From Scortum barcoo (lineage: Eukaryota; Chordata; Actinopteri; Centrarchiformes; Terapontidae), in contig CM041550.1 of the NCBI GenBank assembly GCA_023238725.1, forward strand, positions 6,147,044-6,211,043: a stretch of DNA of 64,000 bases, written 5' to 3'. Of this stretch, positions 45,974 through 57,030 are shown piece after piece (the first letter of the stretch is position 1; each line of letters starts with the position of its first letter). The position numbers and the translations under genes were made by a program. The notes under the pieces are model-generated. The model was given only the letters and a program-made list of their open reading frames with translations, was not told where the DNA came from and made no database searches.

Positions 45974-47062
45974 GTGAGCCGGGGTGTACAGTAGGAAGTC
46001 AGGTGGCATCACGTGAGGTGGCCTACAGACCGGGCAGACTCAGAGGAATGCAGTTTTTGTGTGGAGAGGGACCGCCGGCTCTTTGTTAAAAAAGAAACCT
46101 GGCTGAGAGGCTGCTGTTGTACAGTACAGTACAGAGCGGTACATTCCCATGCAGCTGAAAGCATTAGTAAACAGATTATACAAATGTATGGATTTAGTCT
46201 TACAAATGTAAACATGTAAGTGCTTAATTTTACTAATTATTTTGCAGAAATTTCTAAATCCTTCTTGTAATGCAAAAAACAGAAAAATAAACTTGGTTTG
46301 AAGGTGATGACTGGATTTTATTTTGAAATTGTGATTGATTTTATCCTTCAGTGGAGCTTAATATGTTAACAACAGCCCACAGAGTCAAAGTGCAATCATA
46401 TTTTGGGGCAATCTGATTGGATTTATTGGAATGATAAATAACAAGCATCATGAAGCAATACTTCAGTGTATGAAGTGAAAAACAATGACGTGACGATACA
46501 CACCTTCCCTGGCCAATTATAACCAATCAGTCCTGCCAGCTGTGGGAGAATATAACACCAAATGACTTGTAGGACGTGCAGAAACACGTGAGTTCAGTAT
46601 AGTTATGGTGAAGTTTATGTCTTTATATAATCAGACAGGATGTGCATACGTAGGTTGGTGCTGACATGTGATGGACTCAAACATCAGTGCTCCTCAGAAA
46701 CAAAGGAATTACATAACGTAAAGGAACATGCCGCAGACTTTTCGTATCAGCTGCACTCAAACAGCATCAGCACACGGCGACAAAGTAACAATGAGGAAAC
46801 TGAAGCACAGATTTAATGCTCTTCGTGATGCATCGCACACTTTAGAAATGATTCAGCTAAATTATTCCCAAACAAAACAGCATGCATTAAAAAATTAGTC
46901 AGGAAAATGACATGCTTTGTGATTAAGGAGCTTAAACTTGCAAACACATTATCCTTTATGATGTTAAATAGATTCTCCAAAATACTCTGACTTCAAAACA
47001 TCAACGTATTTTTGCAGGTAGCGGAAGAAAAACACGAAGAAGGTCGTGTGACTCAGAGGTCA
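45974..47062. other. non-coding DNA
   Basis: No gene is supported. ACAGTACAGTACAGAG near 46121-46136 is a small direct repeat. Frames are below 70 codons. Confidence 0.5.
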
Positions 47063-47083
47063 GTGTGTGTGTGTGTGTGTGTG
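47063..47083. repeat. (GT)n run
   Basis: A short, perfect GT run, matched by a CA run 93 bases downstream. Confidence 0.9.
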
Positions 47084-47175
47084 GGGAATGACGGTCTGTT
47101 TGTGTTCAACACAGACCGGCAATACTGTGAGCCTCGGGTCTGATGCTATATCAGTTATACTGCCATCAGTATGTG

Positions 47176-47199
47176 CACACACACACACACACACACACA
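47176..47199. repeat. (CA)n microsatellite
   Basis: Twelve perfect CA units. With the GT run at 47063-47083 it forms an inverted dinucleotide pair that could make a stem of about 20 bp. Confidence 0.93.
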
Positions 47200-47590
47200 T
47201 CAAGAGTTTGAAGTTCAGAAGCAGCGGAGCTCAGCGTATCATTAAAGTTATCTCCTGACTCGTCCAGGTATATCATTACTGCCCCGAAGTCATAACAGAT
47301 CAGACCGTACTGATGCACTGTATATGTATTTAGACATGTATGGCGCCTGTGTATATATTCAGCCCTATGCGTGTGTGTGTGATGGTTCACGGGGTTAACA
47401 ATCGTGCTATATGAAGGTATGCTGTTGTTCTCACGTGAGCGATTGATTGCATGTACAGTAGTTGTTCTGTGCGTCCCGCTAATTGGGAATTCATAGGACG
47501 GGAATGTGTTTGATCTTGTTTTTTTAGCATCGGTGCTGCAGTGTGAGACGTGTCAGGGTGGATGTGTTTATCAGAGCGGCAGATTTCAGA

Positions 47591-48032
47591 CCTGAGACTT
47601 GGACTCAAGTCAGTCTGATGGGCCATCTGTGTCTGTGCTTTGGCAAAACTTGAGACTAGTCTTTGACTTATCGTGAGACTTGACTTGAGACTTATGATGA
47701 AAGGTCTTTAGGCTTAACTTTGCCTTTGAAAACTTGAGACTTGGTTTGATAACTTGGACTTGCTTTTCAGGACCTGAGACTTGACTTGGTCTTACTGTTG
47801 AAGACTTGAGACTTAACTTGAGACTTGACAAATCTTTAGACTTAACTTAACTTAGACTTGTCCTTATAGACTGGAGACTTGACTTAGACTTGCCACTAAA
47901 GACTTCAGACTTTCTTTTCACGGGCTTAAGTCTTGACTTGGACCTGTAATATCTGATTTGGGACTTGATTTGGACTCACTCTTATGGTCTTGTGACTTGA
48001 GACTCTTGGGATAAGAGATGAGACTGACTTGG
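47591..48032 (+). repeat. ACTTGAGA-type degenerate tandem array, about 440 bp
   Basis: The array is built from variants of GACTTGAGACTTGACTTG: CCTGAGACTTGGACTCAAGT, GTGAGACTTGACTTGAGACTT, AAAACTTGAGACTTGG, GAAGACTTGAGACTTAACTTGAGACTTGAC, GACTGGAGACTTGACTTAGACTTG and GGGACTTGATTTGGACTC. Spacing between GAGACTTG words varies, so slippage plus mutation, not clean unequal crossing-over, seems to have shaped it. The minus-strand frame 47610-47831 (serine, leucine, lysine-rich) is a by-product. A short relative lies at 22253-22364. Confidence 0.85.
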
Positions 48033-48374
48033 CCCAATCAACTTGCGCCTCTCGCAATCAATGAAGAACCCACTGCAGTTTTATAGCATTCATTTTCAGA
48101 TCCCGGGACTTGTCTATTTCTTGATCGACTTGATCTTTTTTCTCAGCTCCCCCCTCTCACGGGTGGCCATGTTGACCTGCCGAGGCCTCCTTACATGCCA
48201 CCATCATCTCCAAAGACAGCGAGGGGTTCAGTGTCAGGCTGCGTCACGTCTCCTCAGGCTTCAGGCGGCGGTCGTGACACGGTGGGTTGTGAAGTCCGAG
48301 CCGTCAGGGTGGCGGCAGGAGGTATTAGGGCAACTGTAAGATGAGGGATTATGTCCCAGTGACCCAACGTCCCA
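48033..48374. other. non-coding DNA, GC-richer
   Basis: A 98-codon plus frame (48043-48339) covers this GC-richer piece. It has no family resemblance and no supporting splice pattern. Confidence 0.4.
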
Positions 48375-48490
48375 AGGTCAGGGAGCGAGGGGGAGGCGGA
48401 GAGGAGGTGAAGGACAGTGGGGACAAAAGGAGGGAAGGCGAAAGGAAGGAAGGGCAGGACATGAGGAGAAAACAGGATAAAGTTTTTGAT
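48375..48490. repeat. purine-rich tract
   Basis: About 115 bases, nearly all A and G (GAGCGAGGGGGAGGCGGAGA, GGAAGGAAGGGCAGG). Confidence 0.75.
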
Positions 48491-51400
48491 GGGATAGGAT
48501 CTGGCAGGTCTTGGCTGCCTTTCCGATAACTTTTTTTTTTTTAACAACTACAGTGAGAGAGGTAGCTCCCTCTGCTGTTGCACCCCTGAATAGACTGATA
48601 AGAACCTCATAAAAATAGACTGACTGTCCCTTTTACTTACTGGAAACTGACCTCTTATCACAAGATCACAGGATAAGAGGCTTGTAGTTGACAGGTGACA
48701 GTAATTTTAGACGATCAAATGTGAAGCATTCAACTGTGGAGTTTAAAAAAAGACATGATAGAATTTAGACATGAGATGAGGGATGGAAAGTAAAGATAGC
48801 TGATATGCTTTGATTTTAAGTGCTTCCTCTCCTCTCACTTATGTGTTTTCTAGCAATGTTGTTGTGGTATTTGGTTGATATGTCTTACAAGCTGCCGTCG
48901 ATTAAGTGTGACTTTGTGAGGTTTTATAAAAGTAAATAAATCAATGCCCCAGACTGTTTTTCAGATCTGCTACACATGAGATGCACAACTGAAGTGCCCA
49001 CAGTCCCTAATAATAACTGCAAGGTTTTGTATCATCGCTTTGATGCAGCAGCGTGTAGCAAATAAAAAACCTTCCCTTAAAACAACAGACACAGATGGTC
49101 CATTAGCTCCATGGTTACTGACACAGCAACCAGTAATCAATATGTGTGTGTTGGAGGTTTTACCTTTTTCCCCCCGTATCAGTAAATCAGTGGATCTTTT
49201 TCAGACATGTTTAAAGACGTGGTGGCTGTTGAGTGGAGATTCTGAACATGATAAAAAAAAAAAACTAGAAAGGAAGTGGTAACAATTAGCAAAATGTGAT
49301 CTTCATAAAACATCTTATTATTTAAAGCAGCACACAGTATTTAGTGCAAATGAGAAATGTGCATGACTGAACAACGTACACACGTAACTATTTTAACAAA
49401 AAGCACTTTAACAAAAAGCACTTTTTTTTTGTATTTTGCATGAACCAAGTATTATTCTGCTTCCAACCAACCACAAAATAATAATTATTTATTTTTGTCG
49501 GGCAAAGAATCAACCAATTAAGTTATTTTTACACTACAAAATGACACTAAATATCTCTCTGCTCAGAGTCGGAGGTATGTGCACTCTTCATATACAAACA
49601 ATTATAAAAATTTCAGAGATGCTAAGGACGGGGTGGTGACCAAGGAGTACGTGTGTGTTTGTACTCACTATGTTTCTATAGCAACACCAACACACACACA
49701 CATAACTATTGTCCCATCAGCAGCAAATTATCAGAGTGAGTATGTGAGCTCTGCAGCGCATGAGCTCGTCCAGATTGTTTCCAGAGTGTTTGAGGAGATG
49801 GAGGACCAGATTGGGCTTTGCTTTGCTTTGTTGTTGTAGTGTGTGAGCAAATGTGTGCATGTGTGTGTGTCTAAGCCATTCGTGAAGTAATTTGGTCATT
49901 AGGTCGGGCTGTTATTACGGGTTTCTGGGGGCGACCTGGTGTAAAAACACTGCCTATTTTCATCTGTGCTGTTTGAAGTCCACACACACACCCACACATA
50001 CATATACTGTACACACACATACTGTATGGACGCACCTCAGTGTGTGAAACCTGATAGCATTGCTGGTTGTGCTGGAAATTAAAAATAATACACCAGCCAG
50101 GTTTCTGCGAATTTTCTCCACGGGAAGCGGGAAAGAGTTCACTACAAGCACAGAGATGGAAACGATGTACAAGAGAGAGATGTGGACGGGGCGACGCAAA
50201 CAAGAGAGAAGCACACTGGAGAAAGTGATTCATCAGTAAGCCTTTACGTGATCTGGCTCGGAGGATCTCAAGGATGGATTACAACAGAGGAAAAAAAGAA
50301 GGGGAGCGGCGGATGATATATTTTATTGCCTGCAGGAAAATGTGGCAGGATGCAGCAGGAAAAATGTATTTTTTTTTTATAGCAGAGATGAGTTTAGGTC
50401 AGACGCTCTCAGGCAGCACAGTAGCAAAGGTTTGGAAACTTCTAAACATTTCCCCGTTGCTACATGAGAGATGCACCGCAGACTGACTTTGGTGTTTGCC
50501 TCGTAAACATCACAAATTGGACAAGTTTGTAATGTTTCCAAGACGATCAGTTGTAAAAAACTCTGCATGGTGGTAATACGTGGAGATGAAGCAGCTGCAG
50601 TTGTGGAAATATCTTGCAGACTCATTATGTGTATTTTCTGCTAAATCAATACTACTTTTGTTATGATTACTTGGCCAGTGTGCTGAATTTTTTGGCTCTC
50701 AGATCTTCCTTTAAAATCAGCAGCAAATTATGAGTGTAGCATTGTTCCAGTATTTACAAAGGTCAGATATTGCCTCTCTCAGTCGATGTTCTGCAAAACA
50801 CAAAGCAATTCTGCAAACACACGATATCATGCGAGCCTTAAACATCTACAAATTACAGTCTGGAGACGAACACCGCACACTCTCTGATATCATTTACGGC
50901 TTCCTGTTTCAGAGCCGCCTCATGTTGGTGTGATGAAACCAAACATCTACCGCCCTTTGTTGTGCCAGCTGAAACTTGTCCGGCAGACACCCTCAGTGTT
51001 TCAATGTGACAGATAAGTCTCTCCCCCACTGAGAACAGTGGCTGCTGATATGAACTCGTGCCTGATGGTTAGAGCCTGTTCTTGCAGATAAATCTTGTGG
51101 TTAAATGTTCTGCTGACAGGAAGGGTTTGGAGAGCGCCGATCGCTTTTGCAAAGAGACGCGCCGCAAAGTTTCTGCAGAAGGGAATAAATAGGTAACAAA
51201 TGAATGTTTTCCATGTTTGTTTTGTGCTGGGCAAGGTCTGTTTTTGTCCCTTCCCACCGCCACATTTATCTAGTTTAACCCTTTGACACTGTCTCACAGC
51301 TTCAGTGCGAGCAGCGCGATGTGGGAGGCTGCAGGGTGCATCAACTGTAGTCCTCCTCTGCAAATATGACTAATAACCTGATTTTAAAACAGCTTACAGA

Positions 51401-54400
51401 CTGCAGACTGCTTACTGAGCAACACTGCCAACTAAATTGACAAGCATCCAACTTTTTTTTCCTCCAAGTTCCTCCTTTTGTTCTTTTTTTCTTTTCATTT
51501 TTTCTCTCATTGTTGTAAAAAGCTGCCCTCTGAAAATTAAACTGAATGAGGTTTATTTATTTTGGGGAACTATCAGTTGAACATGCATCTGTCTGCCAGA
51601 TCAACATGAACAAAACTTTCTGATGAGAATGATGTCTCTTATGTGGCTACTGAATCAAGTTTTTTTTTATTTTGGTCTCGACACCAAAGCTTTATCTGCA
51701 CACTTGTGCACCAAAGATGGCTCTGTAAAAATGCAAATATAATAAAATTAATAAACGCAGAATATGACATTGTTAAATAAATCGCATAATGCATCACATA
51801 TAGCAAAACATATAAACCACACATATAGCATTTCCTTTTATGAAGTTCAGAGAAATTTGACCAAAAGTTTATCTTGCAGAGCACTTTCTCAGCAGATAAG
51901 GTTTTCAGATGGGCTCTTTTTGTTGACTGAGAGATAAAGGTCAAAGATAAAGTCGGACAAAGATGGGGAGGGATAATAACAGAGAGGATGGCAAGTTCAT
52001 CAGAGCTATTTTTAGTCGGGGGCTCGTTATATGATGCCACTATTTCTCCTCCACAGTAGCTGGAGCTCTGCTATGGCAACACAGGCTTTAATGACTGGCG
52101 TGAAGGCTTACATTTGCCTCTGAGTGTGTGTGTAAGTGTGTGTGTAAGTGCACAGCCCTTTGCCCCTCAGGTGGCGCGCTGCCAAGAAATAAACACAACT
52201 GTCCATTAGTCTCCTCTGTATCACCATCTTCAAAGAATCACACACAGACCGTCTCTTTCTCTTTCGCTCTCTGTTTCTCAAACACACAGACACACATTAC
52301 TTGCATGACACACTACTTTTTGTGGCTTGTTTAGAAAGTTTACTGTAGGACAGACAAGTTGCTGTGACTCTGAGGTGGCAAAAAAGATCAGCTGTGTTGA
52401 AAGAAAATAGGTGCAGCCGCTCCCAATGCACATGTATAGCACAGGTATATATTCATAATAAGAAGGTGAAATTCTCCTAAAAATCAAGGCACACTGATTT
52501 GTTACAGCATAAAAAACATTAAAAATCTTTTGTACATGATTAAAAACAAGCCCAGTGCATTAACACCAACCTTTCATGACAATAATTGTTCAATTTCTTC
52601 TCTTTCTACTTGACTGAAATAACACAATAATGAACAAACAATCAAAAGCAGATGAACTGTGGGTAGTTACCATAAGCTGTGATAAGTATCATGTTGAATG
52701 AAAAAAAAGAAAATGACAGTACCCACAGAACTCTTTCGAGTACGTCATGTGTTCATTCTGTACAAGAGACAAAAGAAACTTCTGCACATCTGTGTTGTGA
52801 AAGAAGTGGTGAGAAATGGAGAGAAGAAACACTTATATGAAAGGTGTTGAGTGATTTTGGAGAGATCTACATGTGTCTGAGCAGGTTTAAATGAAATAAA
52901 ATTTGATTCCAAAATGCAGCAGTGTCAAATAATCAACATTAACACAACTTCGCCTTAAACCTCCGCTTTAGCCCCAACACTGACTTAAAGTCGGCAGGAA
53001 ATAGAGCCCAGTTATCTATCAGTCTATCAGTCTGCCCCTTACTGAGCCGAGGAGTACAGTAAATCATGTGACTTCTTCCCACTGCTGTGTCCGTCACTGT
53101 GATGCATTTCCAGTCCTGCTGCGGAGAGTTCAACAGCTGAGAGGCGACATGAGTCAACTGTTTTTTAGGGGAAGTAAGAACATTTCTCCACACAGAGCAG
53201 TAACATCAGGCCAAATACCTCCGGCCTGTTTTTAATAATAATACAACTTTGACCTCGTCACGTCAAACAGAAGAGCAGCTTCATGCAAACTCTTCACACA
53301 AATAACATTCACCATTTCCACTCATAACTTACTGCTCATATATAGAAGAAATTGAAACTGTATTCTAAGAAACAGAAGCCTATAATGAATCAGAAAATGA
53401 TGTTTGTTCTCATATGTGTTATGCTTTAATATTTGTTATATTATATGCTAATATATTTGGATATGAATGAAGCTCACACAGCCATTTTACCACTGTTCAA
53501 ACTAAGAAGCAAACACCTTCTGTGAGGTGGAAAAAAAGCACCGCGCTGGCCAAAACAGTTTGATTATCCGGCTTTTCAGCATATCCCACAAGTTTTTATG
53601 TGTGTAAGTTTATGGTTTTCTGGGAGCACACAGCACAGTTTTAGCACTGATCTGAGGTAATTACAAAGATGTAAGAGAATCTGCCTCATGTGGCCGTTTC
53701 AGTGATGATTTTGGTGGTTTGAGGTCGGGGAGCTTCATTCTAGGATGATTTCTTGAAACGTTACGACTCTCCTCTGTGCCAGATGCTCCACCGGTTGAAT
53801 CCTCAGCACCAAGATAACGTATGATTCAGCCACCTGCACATTATGTCTTTGGTTTACACATTTTGCACCCTGCTTTGTTGACATTTGTCTCACCAAATTT
53901 TGCTAAACTCCAAGCTCTTATTTGACTATGAAAGGTATAAGCAGCTGCAGAATGGAAAGTAAGACACTGATAACTGTATTTTAAAGTCACAGTCTGGCAT
54001 TAAGGATGGATCAGGTTGTGTTTATATGGTTTGGAAAAAGTGGTGTTGTTTCAGTACATCCAGTCATCTTCGGCTTGTGAACATACAGACGCACAGAAGT
54101 TAAAAATCCCAGGATGCTGCAGTTATCTTTTCACCTTCCTCTACACACTCAAGGACCCGACAGAAAAACCTCTGCCGTCTCTAATTTAAGATGCTAACGT
54201 TGTACATCAGTGAGGAGGAGGATGATGTATGACACGAGAACCCACCGCACGTTCGAACAAGCACACAGATGTTGGAACAGCAGGGTGGTTGTGTTTTCAG
54301 GGCGCAGGGCCAAAAGTTCCTGTTATCTCCGGTTGGCTCTCGGCCGCCGCTGCACGTTTCTCCGCCGCTTTGTTTTGACAGGCCACATGACTGAATGTGC

Positions 54401-54745
54401 GGCAGAAAAGCCATTACAGCACTCAAGACTCTACAGTGGCTCTACGGCGCGTTTAAAAATAGCAACAGGCGTTCCCTGGAAGCAGAGAGGGGGAGAGCCG
54501 GGTGTGTGTTTCTGTGTGCGACTAACACATTTTTGTGATTGTGAGTGTGTGTGTGTGTGAGTGTGTGAGTTAGCATGTGATTATTGGGTTTGCGTCAGCG
54601 CGCTTGTGTGTGTTCTCGAACGAAGGCGGGTTAATTGCGGCTGCAGAAAATGGAAAAAGAAAAGTTCAACATTGCAATTCTGGTCCAGATCCTGGTTTAT
54701 TTCTGGCACTGTATGGCCAAGACGTGCCATCTAGTCTCATTAAGG
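48491..54745. other. non-coding, mostly unique DNA
   Basis: More than 6 kb without a supportable gene. A 14-base direct repeat AACAAAAAGCACTT occurs twice at about 49396-49424. T runs are at 48530-48541 and 51661-51668. CA/TG runs are near 49692-49702, 49981-50002 and 52126-52147. The 67-codon frame 50730-50933 has F-box-like wording (FQYLQRSDIASLSRCSAKHK) but no splice support. The 133-codon minus frame 51639-52040 and the 116-codon plus frame 54210-54560 show no domain. GC-richer text at 54280-54400 is repeat-free. Confidence 0.5.
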
Positions 54746-54771
54746 CACACACACACACACACACACACACA
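54746..54771. repeat. (CA)n microsatellite
   Basis: Thirteen perfect CA units; a TG run lies about 200 bases upstream (54543-54562). Confidence 0.94.
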
Positions 54772-55096
54772 TTTGCATCCTTGCCTTTTAATAAAATCCA
54801 GACCATGCCTTCCCTGTTCTTGCCGAGTTAGCGAAGCCGCAGTGGAACAGGATCCCGTCAAATTACAACTTTAGGGAGCCGCTCCCTCGACCTCGGATCG
54901 GCTTCTCTCTTCCTGTTCTGTACAAGCGGCCGTACAACCTCCATCCCCATCCAGAGTCAGCGGCATAAACTAATTGTTCATTTGCTGGTATGGTATTCAC
55001 GTGTCTTATTTCATAAAGGAAAGAACCAAAGTGCTCTTAAAACTGGATCAAAATATGCCCCGTGAAGATTAATCTCTTACAGTGGTCCATCTTCTG
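54772..55096. other. non-coding DNA
   Basis: A GC-richer patch at 54820-54960 without gene evidence. Confidence 0.45.
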
Positions 55097-55372
55097 CAGC
55101 GGCGGAGAGCAACTAACTATGTACTTTCACTCAAGTTCTGTACTTAAGTGCAATTTTCAGGTACTTGTACTTCTTTGTATTCCTATTTTATGATACTTTA
55201 TACTTCTATACTTTCATAAAAATACATACTAATTACTTTTCAGATCATATTTTACATCTAAAGCTAATCTAAGGGTTAAATAGTTTTTACAGTAGGAGTT
55301 TTAATGCAGGTTTTTTACTTTTAATTGAGGATTTTTTGCTCAGTGGTGTTGCTACTTTTACTCAAGTAATGA
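55097..55372 (+). repeat. AAGTACTT-type repeat, copy 3 (inverted)
   Basis: Words in order are AACTATGTACTTTCACTCAAG, TCTGTACTTAAGTGCAATTTT, CAGGTACTTGTACTTC, TTTATGATACTTTATACTTC, TAATTACTTTTCAGATCATATTTTACAT and CTACTTTTACTCAAGTAATG. This is the reverse orientation of the copies at 12921-13212 and 34045-34305, and the clearest example of the family here. GTTGCTACTTTTACTCAAGT at its far end suggests the family's second terminus. Confidence 0.75.
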
Positions 55373-56924
55373 ATCCCCTTTCTTCTCCTTTCTTCTTCCA
55401 TCGCTGGCTGTCTGTTATACATCATGTCTCAGCACTCATGTCAGCTCATTCATGCTCAGTCCGCAGTCTGACCTTTGACCTCTTGATTGTGGATCACCAT
55501 CCAGGAGAGGAGGCTCATTCAGCTTTTAGGGCCACACCGCAGAAAAGTACTTGATCCAATGAATGTGAAAGTTTCTATATAATTCTCTTCTGATTATATA
55601 TTTGTTTTTTGTTTAACAAGCACTAATGGTCCTGACCTCTGGTGGAATGCAGGCTTCGACCTCTTGACCTTTAACCCTTTGGTGGGCTGATAAGAGACGG
55701 CTGGCAGTGATAGCAGTTCACACACGCTGTGAATGTGGGTGCTGACTGATGCGCACACACACACACAAATGCTGGAAGATGGACCTTACAACCAGACTCT
55801 CCTTTCCACACACACACACACACCTCCAGCCTGAGTGATAAATGGTTGAGGTTGCTGACTGAAGTGTACATAAACACACTCATCCCCTTGTCTAAACGCT
55901 CCTGATTAGCTTTTCTTTCTTGGCCTGAGAGAGAGCAAGCGCTGTCATGAATGCCCAAATGACTCTCTCTCTCTCTCTTCCTTTCTCCCTGTTGTTGTTT
56001 TTCATTCAAGACAATATTGTTCTGTCGCCTTTTTACGGAAATCATTCACTGTTTTGTAGAGAAAAATGTCCTGTTAGGGTTAGGGTATCTCTGTTTGGAG
56101 TGATATTTATGACCCAAATTTAATAAAAGAAAGAAAAGAGAAAAGCAATCAATCACAGGAAAATGAGAAAGTTTGTTATTTAGATTTTAGGCAGTTTATG
56201 AGAATTTGAGATGGTCAGAAAGTTAGTTCAATCTGTGTGCAGCATGGTGGCTAAATGCATCTTGTTTGGGTCTGACCTGAGGTACTGATAACTTCCTTTA
56301 AGATCTAAAAGACTTGCAAGAGTTACAGCGATCTAACCTTATCTCAGTGCAGACAAACCACAGAAATCAGTGACATAAAAATGAACAGGACATTGAAACT
56401 ACTTTAAAAAATAAATAACACTTCACTCAACATTTCCTCGTAAGCTGTTCTGCTCACTCAAACTCGACTGGAGCGGACCGCTGTGATGATGAAGGAAGTG
56501 ATGTTTTCTAACTGGCTTAATTCTTCGCTCCACCTTGTCAAGCTGTCAGACGCTGTTGTGGCCAGGTCTGATGAGGTCAGGGGTTTAAAGCCCCCTCAGA
56601 GGGCTTAGCTGATGGGCCGGATATGAACATATATCAAATGGCTTTGTCTGGTCAGTGACATTATTGGCTGTTAACAGGGGGGCCAGTTTGATTGACTGCG
56701 TGAATGCTGATGAATCCTTAAATTATCGAAAATATTTGTACCGACATCGACTGTAAGCAGTTTTAACACTTCCTCACATTCATAATACCATTAAAGTGAT
56801 GATGCAGAAGTTGAAGTTTAGGGTACTTTCCTGCGACAAAACTTGCCGGTGAGATATGAAATAAAAATTATTACTATGTCCAAGAGTCCAAAATAATGTT
56901 TTTAAATTGTTTTTTGGTTGTTTA
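55373..56924. other. non-coding DNA
   Basis: CA runs are at 55753-55768 and 55808-55825, and a CT run is at 55963-55978. A TTAGGGTTAGGG word (two telomere-like units) occurs at about 56074-56086, too short to mean a telomeric array. No gene is supported; the 124-codon minus frame 55671-56045 spans the simple runs. Confidence 0.5.
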
Positions 56925-57030
56925 ACCTGAAGTCGAGAATTGAAAGATATTTAATTTCCAGTGACACTGATAAAACAGAAAAATCCTCACATCTGAGCGA
57001 CTGCAATCAACAAATCTTTAGCATTTTTTT
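56925..57030 (-). repeat. fragment of AATCGATTATC-type repeat, copy 4
   Basis: TTTCCAGTGACACTGATAAAAC, AGAAAAATCCTCACATCTGAGC and ATCTTTAGCATTTTTTT recall the CAAATCCTCACATTTGAGAAGC ... TTGGCATTTTTGC part of the family. It is diverged and short, and the orientation is uncertain. Confidence 0.4.

Noticed and set aside
50730..50933. F-box-like wording in a 67-codon frame
   Set aside because: The resemblance is a short hydrophobic pattern without the conserved proline or tryptophan; no splice sites or neighbouring exons support it.
56074..56086. TTAGGGTTAGGG, telomere-like
   Set aside because: Only two units; too short to be an interstitial telomeric array.
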